A stretch of DNA of 5,126 nt from Candidatus Curtissbacteria bacterium RIFCSPLOWO2_01_FULL_41_18 (GCA_001776475.1 MFBQ01000035.1:1-5126), one strand, 5' to 3'. Shown: positions 1 to 4,985, counted from the stretch's first letter. Made by a program: numbers and translations. The notes: generated from the letters alone by a model not told the origin.

Positions 1-523
1 TGTGAAAAGATTTTAACTAAAAATATCAAAGGATATCACCAAGCTTGGTAAATTCATATCTGGCATTTCAGACCGCTTGCTTGCCAGAAAAATTACAAGA
101 AAAATGAGGTCGATTGAATAGTCTAATTTTTGTCCGGGTTCCTATAATTTTTCTTACTTACAAGATTTAAGTTGCTATTAAAATTAGCTGCTAAAAGTAT
201 GAGAAAGTATTCTATGGGGTGTTTATCCGGGGCCGCAAATATCAAAAAAAAGTTTTCGATTCCCCAAATTTGTTGAGTTCCTTAAATTAATTTCTAATTG
301 TAGTGAAAAATTAAATCAACAGTCTACTCAAAGCTATGGAAAGAATTAGTGATCTAATAACAGATAATAAGTTACTTAATGATAGGTATATTCAAGGCTG
401 ACGAGAATACAGATTTCTGTTAAAATCTAACAAATTAGCAGTTAGGAGCTTTAAGGTGATAAGGATGGTTCAAATGCTAGAAGGTTTATTATAATAGGAT
501 ATTTATATTCGCTTGCAGAAAAC

Positions 524-541
524 TGCGACTTAAAAGTCGCA
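524..541. repeat. Short perfect hairpin (7-bp stem, 4-base loop)
   Basis: TGCGACT at 524-530 and AGTCGCA at 535-541 are perfect reverse complements around a TAAA loop. A T-run (564-569) lies about 22 bases downstream on the + strand, too far for a classic intrinsic terminator. The GC-rich stem stands out in AT-rich surroundings and may be a transcript-end structure or a protein-binding site. Its function is unknown. Confidence 0.4.
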
Positions 542-706
542 ATTGTAGCCGGGGTGTTATTCGTTTTTTGATAGCAGTAAACTGTGTGAAAAAAAGCGAG
601 AATATTTTCATGAAAGTAATTTTTACGCACATTCATCCGTTTTTATTCTATGTATAAGACGTATCACTATACTGTATTAATATATTTAAGTAATATATAG
701 TATATC

Positions 707-729
707 AAATTTACTTGATGTAAATTTAC
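707..729. repeat. Direct repeat AAATTTAC x2 just upstream of the leuS promoter candidate
   Basis: AAATTTAC occurs at 707-714 and again at 722-729, a spacing of 15 bases. The second copy is also part of the perfect palindrome GTAAATTTAC (720-729). The pair ends 24 bases before the candidate -10 box. It could be an operator or an AT-rich activating element, but short AT-rich matches arise easily by chance here. Confidence 0.25.
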
Positions 730-752
730 CTAAAGCAAATCCTTATTAAAAC

Positions 753-761
753 TGCTAAAAT
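753..761 (+). promoter_or_regulatory. Candidate extended -10 promoter of leuS
   Basis: TGCTAAAAT fits the extended -10 pattern TGnTATAAT, with TG at 753-754 and the hexamer TAAAAT (5 of 6 matches) at 756-761. No good -35 hexamer sits at the expected spacing, which extended -10 promoters can tolerate. Transcription would start near 768 and leave a leader of about 13 bases before the ATG at 781, with no Shine-Dalgarno sequence. The assignment is motif-based and tentative. Confidence 0.35.
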
Positions 762-780
762 TGTTTAAAAGACTTTTGAT

Positions 781-3582
781 ATGCAAGATTATCCTTTCAA
801 AATTGAACGTAAGTGGCAGGAAGCCTGGACTAGCGGGAAGCTATTTTCCCCTGATTTGGTCAAGGCGAGGACACCATTTTATAACCTGATGATGTTCCCG
901 TATCCTTCGGCTGAGGGGCTTCATGTTGGCAACATGTATGCCTTCACGGGGTCAGATATATACGGAAGATTCAAAAGGATGCAGGGCTTTGACGTTTTTG
1001 AGCCAATCGGGCTTGACGGTTTTGGAATCCACAGCGAAAACTACGCCATAAAAGTTGGCAGGCACCCAAGGCAGCAAGCCAGAATTTCCCAAAAGAATTT
1101 CTACAGACAGTTGTATGCCACCGGTAATGCCTATGACTGGACAAGGACTTTGGCGACTTACGATCCCGCCTATTACAAGTGGACTCAGTGGATTTTTATT
1201 CAACTCTTTAAGAAGGGCTTGGCATATCGGGCGCGCGCGCCGGTAAACTTTTGTCCCTTTGATAAGACTGTGCTTGCTGATGAGCAGGTGGTAGACGGCA
1301 GATGCGAGAGCTGCGGCTCGCAAGTGGAAAAGCGCGACCTTGAGCAATGGTTTTTTAGAATTACGGATTATGCGGAAAGACTTCTCAAAAATCTTGAAAA
1401 GCTGGATTGGTCCAAGCGCGTTAAGATTGCCCAGAGGCAATGGATAGGCAAAAAAGAGGGAATTACCATTGGGTATCAGGTAGCAGGTAGCAGGTTACAG
1501 GTTGGGTGCTGGACATCTAGGCCGGATACGAACTTCGGGGCAACATTTGTGGTTTTGGCGCCGGAGCACGAGTTAGTATCAGAGATACTAAATATCAAAT
1601 ATCAAATATCAAATATCAAATTGAAGGAGGTTAAGAGTTATGTCAAGCGAGCGAAGAAAAAAACGGAGCAAGAGCGAATAGCAGAAGGCAGGGATAAGAC
1701 AGGTGTGTTTACCGGCTTATATGCTGTCAATAACCTCAATGGTGAAAAATTGCCTATTTGGGTTTCCGATTTTGTATTGATGGAGTTTGGTACTGGAGCA
1801 GTGGTTGCTGTTCCCGGTCATGATAGGCGTGATTTTGAGTTTGCTCAAAAGTTTGGCTTGCCGATAAAGCGGGTAGTCGTCGGCAAGGATGGCGATGATT
1901 CGCCGATAACTAAAATCGATCAGGTCCAGGAAGAAGAGGGCACGATGGTTAACTCAGATTTTTTGAATGGTTTAGATACTCATAAAGCCACAGTAAAAAT
2001 CATGGATTATCTTGAGGAAAAAGGCTGGGGTAAGCGAAAAACAACCTACCATCTTCGCGACTGGTTGATTTCCAGACAGCGTTATTGGGGACCGCCGATT
2101 CCAGTAATTTACTGCGTAAATTGCTGGAAAGTGAAAAGTGAAAAGTTAAAAGTTAAAAGTGAGGAGGGCAGGGATTTTGCTATGATTGACGGCAAGGAGC
2201 ATGCGATTATTCCTGTACCCGAAAAAGACTTGCCAGTTATCTTGCCCGATGTTAAGGATTGGAAACCTAGAAGCGGTGCAAGGGGACCCCTTGCACAGGT
2301 TGAAAGTTTTGTCAAAACTCTCTGCCCTGAGTGCGGCACTGCCGCACGAAGGGAAACGGACGTTTCGGACACGTTTTTGGACAGTGCTTGGTACTACCTC
2401 GGATATTTAATCCTCGGAAATCAAAAATCAAAAATCAATCCTTCGACTACGCTCAGGATTGATGGTGAGCAAAGTCGAACCATCAAAAATCAAAAATTTA
2501 GAAATTGGGAATTAGAATTTAGAAATTCCCTCGCCAGGCGAGGGCAGTGGCTTCCCGTTGATATGTATATCGGCGGTGCTGAACATTCGGTTCTGCACCT
2601 TTTATACAGTCGATTTTTGACGATGGCCTTTTACGATTTAGGGCTAGTTTCATTTGAGGAGCCGTTCCGCAAGTTTCGGGCGCATGGGCTTTTAATTGCC
2701 CAAGGTGCCAAGATGAGTAAATCGAAGGGTAATATTGTCAGTCCGGATGATTATATTGCCAAATACGGAGCGGATGCACTGCGCTGTTACCTGATGTTTT
2801 GCGGACGCTTTCAGCAAGGAGGGGACTTTTCCGATGCAGGGATTGCCGGAATGCATAGATTTTTGAAAAGAGTTTGGAATTTGGTTATTGGGCAGTTAGG
2901 TTATTGGGCAGTTAGGTCAGCACCTAAAAACCTACTAACCCAAGAGCCCATTAGCCTACACATGATGCACAAAACTATTAGGCGAGTTACAGAAGACATT
3001 GAGAGTCTTGATTATAACACCGCTATTGCAGCCCTAATGGAGTGGCTGAACTTTTTGGAACAAAAAGTTAATATCAAATATCAAATATCAAATATCAAAT
3101 ATGATCAGAAACGCCCAAGCGATATTAGTTTAGAACCTCTAGGTCGAGAAGAGACAGAAACATATCTTAAGCTTCTGGCTCCTTTTGCACCGCATATTAC
3201 TGAAGAACTTTGGAGCAGGCTATCAGGCAATTGGGCCAGTAGGCCTTCGGCTCTGAGGCTCAGGCTCGAAGAGCAATCAGGTAAGACTAGACCCAAAAAC
3301 CTAAGAGCCCAAAGACCTAATGACCGGATCGATTTCCAATCGATCCACACCCAGCCGTGGCCAAAATATGATCCAAAGCTCGTTGAGAGTAAAAAAATCA
3401 CCTTGGTTGTTCAAGTCGACGGCAAGCTGCGTGATAGACTTGAGGCTAAAAAAGGTTTGGGCGAGAAGGATGCCTGCAAGCTAGCCTTAAGTTCGCAAAA
3501 AATTAAGAAATATCTGGCGGGCGCAAATTATAAAGTTGTTTACATCAAGGACAGGTTGATCAATTTTGTACTGAAATTTTAA
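781..3582 (+). CDS. leuS: Leucyl-tRNA synthetase, enlarged by in-frame repeat insertions
   Basis: A cytoplasmic class I aminoacyl-tRNA synthetase that joins leucine to tRNA-Leu using ATP. The 933 residues exceed the usual bacterial size (about 800-880). Visible landmarks are PYPSAEGLHVGN with the HIGH-type motif HVGN at 48-51, the zinc-type segment starting VNFCPFD followed by CESC, the editing (CP1) domain with TSRPDT and the GHDRRDFEF motif (H347, D348, D351), LRDWLISRQRYWG, a CxxC pair at 445/448, MYIGGAEHSVLHLLYSRF, KMSKS at 644-648, APFAPHITEELW in the tRNA-binding helical domain, and a C-terminus ending in the family-typical YIKDRLINFVLKF. The CP1 position after the zinc segment and the overall order are bacterial type. 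Repeat-derived stretches lie near residues 231-246, 270-282, 449-465, 547-588, 701-725, 763-775 and 817-851, all away from the signature motifs, so the enzyme is probably functional. The ATG at 781 is chosen because the N-terminus (YPFKIERKWQ) matches the family start. No clear Shine-Dalgarno sequence precedes it. Confidence 0.97.
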   Translation: MQDYPFKIERKWQEAWTSGKLFSPDLVKARTPFYNLMMFPYPSAEGLHVGNMYAFTGSDIYGRFKRMQGFDVFEPIGLDGFGIHSENYAIKVGRHPRQQARISQKNFYRQLYATGNAYDWTRTLATYDPAYYKWTQWIFIQLFKKGLAYRARAPVNFCPFDKTVLADEQVVDGRCESCGSQVEKRDLEQWFFRITDYAERLLKNLEKLDWSKRVKIAQRQWIGKKEGITIGYQVAGSRLQVGCWTSRPDTNFGATFVVLAPEHELVSEILNIKYQISNIKLKEVKSYVKRAKKKTEQERIAEGRDKTGVFTGLYAVNNLNGEKLPIWVSDFVLMEFGTGAVVAVPGHDRRDFEFAQKFGLPIKRVVVGKDGDDSPITKIDQVQEEEGTMVNSDFLNGLDTHKATVKIMDYLEEKGWGKRKTTYHLRDWLISRQRYWGPPIPVIYCVNCWKVKSEKLKVKSEEGRDFAMIDGKEHAIIPVPEKDLPVILPDVKDWKPRSGARGPLAQVESFVKTLCPECGTAARRETDVSDTFLDSAWYYLGYLILGNQKSKINPSTTLRIDGEQSRTIKNQKFRNWELEFRNSLARRGQWLPVDMYIGGAEHSVLHLLYSRFLTMAFYDLGLVSFEEPFRKFRAHGLLIAQGAKMSKSKGNIVSPDDYIAKYGADALRCYLMFCGRFQQGGDFSDAGIAGMHRFLKRVWNLVIGQLGYWAVRSAPKNLLTQEPISLHMMHKTIRRVTEDIESLDYNTAIAALMEWLNFLEQKVNIKYQISNIKYDQKRPSDISLEPLGREETETYLKLLAPFAPHITEELWSRLSGNWASRPSALRLRLEEQSGKTRPKNLRAQRPNDRIDFQSIHTQPWPKYDPKLVESKKITLVVQVDGKLRDRLEAKKGLGEKDACKLALSSQKIKKYLAGANYKVVYIKDRLINFVLKF
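1477..1504 (+). repeat. Heptanucleotide tandem repeat CAGGTNN x4 inside leuS
   Basis: Four 7-base units follow each other: CAGGTAG (1477-1483), CAGGTAG (1484-1490), CAGGTTA (1491-1497) and CAGGTTG (1498-1504). They encode the stretch around QVAGSRLQVG just before the TSRPDT editing motif. Compared by eye with the usual LeuRS spacing between the EG(I/A) strand and the TRPDT motif, the length appears unchanged. The repeat therefore seems to have replaced native codons rather than lengthened the protein. Confidence 0.75.
1592..1619 (+). repeat. Heptanucleotide tandem repeat ATATCAA x4 inside leuS (copy 1)
   Basis: Four perfect units of ATATCAA encode the NIKYQISNIK peptide (residues 271-280) in the CP1 editing domain, between APEHELV and the helix before KTGVFTG. 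The array is directly preceded by an 8-bp inverted repeat, TTAGTATC (1573-1580) and GATACTAA (1584-1591). The same array recurs at 3071-3098. The segment is roughly six residues longer than in typical bacterial LeuRS, so it looks like a small insertion in a surface loop. Confidence 0.9.
2131..2158 (+). repeat. Heptanucleotide tandem repeat GTGAAAA/GTTAAAA inside leuS
   Basis: Two units GTGAAAA (2131-2144) are followed by two units GTTAAAA (2145-2158) and a partial fifth. They encode the lysine-rich stretch KVKSEKLKVKSEE right after the CxxC pair at residues 445/448. Related enzymes pass quickly from this zinc-type pair to the VPVPEKDLPV segment. Here about 25 extra residues separate the two, so this looks like an insertion in a zinc-knuckle loop. 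Confidence 0.85.
2276..2296. repeat. Perfect palindrome with 10-bp arms inside leuS
   Basis: GTGCAAGGGG (2276-2285) and CCCCTTGCAC (2287-2296) are exact reverse complements around a single A. The codons read SGARGPLAQ, at the place where LeuRS normally has a GTGxSPLA-like stretch of the same length. The palindrome therefore appears to overlay native coding sequence without changing its length. Confidence 0.8.
2419..2544 (+). repeat. Composite palindromic repeat insertion inside leuS
   Basis: This stretch encodes residues 547-588, where LeuRS normally has a shorter link between the DSAWYYLGYL helix and WLPVDMYIGG. Several nested elements are visible. A direct repeat ATCAAAAATCAAAAAT occurs at 2420-2435 and 2482-2497. 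Between the copies is a hairpin with arms 2442-2455 and 2466-2479 (TTCGACT/AGTCGAA and GCTCA/TGAGC). Next comes GGGAATT (2507-2513) paired with AATTCCC (2524-2530), containing the direct repeat TTTAGAAATT (2497-2506 and 2518-2527). Last is CCCTCGCC (2528-2535) paired with GGCGAGGG (2537-2544) around one A. Everything stays in frame with no stop. It resembles several small mobile palindromic elements nested or stacked together. Confidence 0.85.
2883..2958 (+). repeat. Tandem 16-base repeat plus hairpin arm inside leuS
   Basis: GGTTATTGGGCAGTTA occurs twice in tandem (2883-2898, 2899-2914). TTAGGT (2912-2917) then pairs with ACCTAA (2922-2927), followed by CCTACTAACCCAAGAGCCCA-like sequence that is partly complementary to the tandem unit. 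It encodes residues about 701-725, including IGQLGYWAVR and PKNLLTQEP, just after KMSKS and the conserved helix ending in KRVWNLV. It shares words with the insertion at 3229-3348. Confidence 0.75.
3071..3098 (+). repeat. Heptanucleotide tandem repeat ATATCAA x4 inside leuS (copy 2)
   Basis: Four perfect ATATCAA units, in the same orientation and number as at 1592-1619, encode a second NIKYQISNIK (residues 764-773). This copy lies in the C-terminal helical, anticodon-recognising domain, between ALMEWLNFLEQK and the APFAPHITEELW helix. Identical arrays about 1.5 kb apart in one gene imply copying from a common source or a common generating mechanism. Confidence 0.9.
3229..3348 (+). repeat. Palindrome-rich insertion inside leuS near the C-terminus
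   Basis: Residues about 817-851 separate HITEELWSRLSG from SIHTQPWPKYD, which are close together in ordinary LeuRS. The DNA holds CTTCG (3245-3249) paired with CGAAG (3267-3271), around CTGAG (3253-3257) paired with CTCAG (3259-3263). Further on are AAAAACCTA and AGAGCCCA (3295-3311), and a perfect hairpin GGATCGATT (3326-3334)/AATCGATCC (3338-3346) with a 3-base loop. The product is arginine-rich and low in complexity (RPSALRLRLEE, KTRPKNLRAQRP), as expected for translated repeat DNA. Confidence 0.8.
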
Positions 3583-3586
3583 TCGC

Positions 3587-3607
3587 GCCAATTGCCTAAT
3601 AATTGGC
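3587..3607. terminator. Hairpin after leuS, weak terminator candidate
   Basis: GCCAATT (3587-3593) and AATTGGC (3601-3607) form a perfect 7-bp stem around a 7-base loop, four bases after the leuS stop. No T-run follows, so a strong intrinsic terminator is unlikely. It may be an attenuating or RNA-stabilising structure between leuS and the next gene. Confidence 0.3.
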
Positions 3608-3634
3608 ATTTGGAAGTGTTAAACTGGAATCAAT

Positions 3635-4426
3635 ATGCCAACTGCCGGATATCTGGCACTTATCGCTTTTCTGACCTTTTGCTTTTTAAGTCCCTTTTTT
3701 CCAGCTTATACAGTTTATGGTCAGACTTTGCCCACAAGCGGACAAGTAGCGGTTAATATTCAGGTCGCAGACAGCCAAATTGCCGCCGGTGACATTGTCT
3801 CGGTGACAAAAGAGGGTTTGGCGCGCACAAGTTCTGAATATGACATTCTTATGTATGGGGTAGTCGCGTCCGACCCGGTACTTTCGGTGGCGCAAAGAGA
3901 TGCCAATACCAGGCCGATTGTTTCTTCAGGACAAACCCAAGTTCGCTTCAGTGCCAAAAACGGTGCGGTCGAAATAGGCGATTTTATTACGTCATCTGAC
4001 GAACCCGGTGTCGGCCAGAAGGCAACAAAGCCCGGATATGTTCTGGGCAAAGCACTGGAGGGCTACGGTGATACTACCAAAACGGCTTTGGTGTCAATTA
4101 CCGTTGAGCGTGGTTTTTATCAGGGAAATTTACCGGCAGCAGGGCCTCTGTCTGTAGTTAGCGCTTTGGCACTAGCTATTGCCGATCCCTCGAGATCCGG
4201 TCAGCTTTTCCGCTACGTTCTTTCCGCAATTGTGGGTATTATGACCATTTTGATAGCCGCTTTCTCTTTTATTAAATTTGTCAACACGGGTCTTGAGGCA
4301 ATCGGCAGGAACCCTTTGGCCAAAAAGACAATTGTCGGCGGTATGATTTTATCCGGCACGCTCGTTTTTATTTTTTCTTCTTTAGGGATAGCAGTTGCCT
4401 GGGCTATAATGAGACTGGGCAAATAA
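3635..4426 (+). CDS. Secreted-domain protein with divergent F-type ATPase c-subunit-like hairpin
   Basis: 263 residues in three parts. Residues 1-29 are a hydrophobic signal sequence, with possible cleavage after VYG. Residues about 31-165 form a polar, valine- and glycine-rich, probably all-beta extracytoplasmic domain with the segment GDFITSSDEPGVGQKAT followed by GYVLGKALE. From memory, similar segments occur in large surface proteins and tail-fibre-like proteins. Two hydrophobic helices (about 191-216 and 232-258) are joined by a basic loop GLEAIGRNPLAKK, which closely resembles the F1-facing loop of ATP synthase subunit c (compare IEGIARQPE). Canonical c-subunits have Asp or Glu 18 residues after the loop proline. 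Here P227 plus 18 is F245, and neither helix has an acidic residue. The GxGxGxG packing motif of helix 1 is also missing. The topology (N-terminus outside, loop inside) agrees with subunit c. The ATG at 3635 gives a sensible signal peptide, but the ribosome-binding site is weak. A VirB2-like pilin is an alternative. The c-like assignment is an inference, helped by the b-like neighbour. Confidence 0.6.
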   Translation: MPTAGYLALIAFLTFCFLSPFFPAYTVYGQTLPTSGQVAVNIQVADSQIAAGDIVSVTKEGLARTSSEYDILMYGVVASDPVLSVAQRDANTRPIVSSGQTQVRFSAKNGAVEIGDFITSSDEPGVGQKATKPGYVLGKALEGYGDTTKTALVSITVERGFYQGNLPAAGPLSVVSALALAIADPSRSGQLFRYVLSAIVGIMTILIAAFSFIKFVNTGLEAIGRNPLAKKTIVGGMILSGTLVFIFSSLGIAVAWAIMRLGK

Positions 4427-4442
4427 GAATTGGTTTTTCAAA

Positions 4443-4985
4443 ATGATGGCACAAACAGGTGATTTTATACTGCTTTTTATAGTCGCATTATATTTTCTGG
4501 TGTTACTGCTTTTGATGCTTGTTATTCTTTTTGAAGTCAGCAAGCTGGTTCAAAAAGACAAAGAGGCTAAAACTGTGGGCGATCAGGCCAGGGTTTTTGG
4601 GAAACTGGACGGGAGAGTCGAAATACTTTTTGAGCAGATTGCCAGTGGTTTGAGCCACAACTTTGAAAGACAGGTTGAAAGACAGCTGGCAAAATATGCC
4701 CAAGAGGCGGAAAACTCAACGAGGGGGATCGCCAAGTTTGTCGAAGATCAGCAAAAAGTCATTGCCCGTGAAAGCCAATTTCTGGTGGCCAGTGCCTTTT
4801 CGCGAACTCAAAAAGAGCTTGAGCAGTATAAAAAAGACGGACTTGCCAAAATAGACGAGGACCTAAACCAGATAGTTCTGGAGGCAGCCAGAGACGTTTT
4901 GGGTCGTTCAATCAGTCTTAGCGAACACGAGGAATTGGTGCGCAGCGCACTTGAAAAAGCCAAGAAAAAAAGATTCTTCTCATGA
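4443..4985 (+). CDS. atpF: ATP synthase F0 subunit b-like protein
   Basis: 180 residues with one N-terminal membrane helix (about 8-30), followed by a long charged, helix-forming stretch (about 31-150). The C-terminal segment LEAARDVLGRSISLSEHEELV is followed by an alanine-rich basic tail. This layout and the closing pattern (A..VLGR.I...EHE.LV..AL) match the b subunit (peripheral stalk) of F-type ATP synthases, whose C-terminus binds delta and holds the F1 head still. Length is close to the usual 150-180 residues. The gene starts 16 bases after the c-like gene and overlaps the next by ATGA, so the three are probably one operon with coupled translation. Two adjacent ATGs (4443 and 4446) could each be the start. 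No Shine-Dalgarno sequence is visible. Sequence drift makes other coiled-coil membrane proteins possible, but the C-terminal motif and gene order favour b. Confidence 0.62.
   Translation: MMAQTGDFILLFIVALYFLVLLLLMLVILFEVSKLVQKDKEAKTVGDQARVFGKLDGRVEILFEQIASGLSHNFERQVERQLAKYAQEAENSTRGIAKFVEDQQKVIARESQFLVASAFSRTQKELEQYKKDGLAKIDEDLNQIVLEAARDVLGRSISLSEHEELVRSALEKAKKKRFFS

Larger units (their letters stand above)
1..780. other. AT-rich gene-poor region upstream of leuS
   Basis: No convincing gene is seen in these 780 bases on either strand. The first frame is open only to a TAA at 49-51 (16 codons), which could be the tail of an upstream gene but is too short to judge. Stops are frequent in all other frames. 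Small open frames such as 199-276 and 336-401 have no Shine-Dalgarno sequence and no recognisable product. The region holds several short inverted repeats: ACCAAGCTTGGT at 38-49, arms 59-65/82-88, a hairpin at 524-541 and CAGT-AA-ACTG at 575-584. G+C is visibly lower than in the genes that follow. It may be a decayed locus, a long intergenic region or recently acquired DNA; the sequence alone does not say which. Confidence 0.6.

Noticed and set aside
1..51. Tail of an upstream gene (16 codons to TAA)
   Set aside because: Too short to test; no motif and no length comparison possible, so not listed as a gene.
143..148. TATAAT as a promoter -10 box
   Set aside because: A perfect hexamer, but no -35 box at 15-19 bases, no upstream TG and no gene that it would serve; such hexamers are common in AT-rich DNA.
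399..401. Alternative genetic code with TGA read as an amino acid
   Set aside because: The b-like gene ends properly at TGA 4983-4985 where the next gene starts, and reading through gives only a few codons before TAG. leuS uses TGG for tryptophan and has no internal TGA.
524..569. Intrinsic terminator made of the 524-541 hairpin and the T-run at 564-569
   Set aside because: The T-run is about 22 bases from the stem, too far for a standard terminator.
451..636. 61-codon open frame on the minus strand in the upstream region
   Set aside because: No ribosome-binding site or recognisable product; the frame runs through inverted repeats (524-541, 575-584), and such length is expected by chance.
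952..1440. 162-codon open frame on the minus strand
   Set aside because: It lies wholly inside leuS, opposite strongly conserved catalytic-domain codons; its translation shows no family pattern. It is a shadow of leuS.
1592..3098. CRISPR-like array in leuS
   Set aside because: The repeats are contiguous 7-base units without spacers and lie inside a coding gene.
4205..4426. VirB2/TrbC-type pilin as the identity of the two-helix C-terminus
   Set aside because: The two-helix layout would fit, but the loop EAIGRNPLAK matches c-subunits better and the next gene looks like subunit b. Kept as an alternative, not as the main call.
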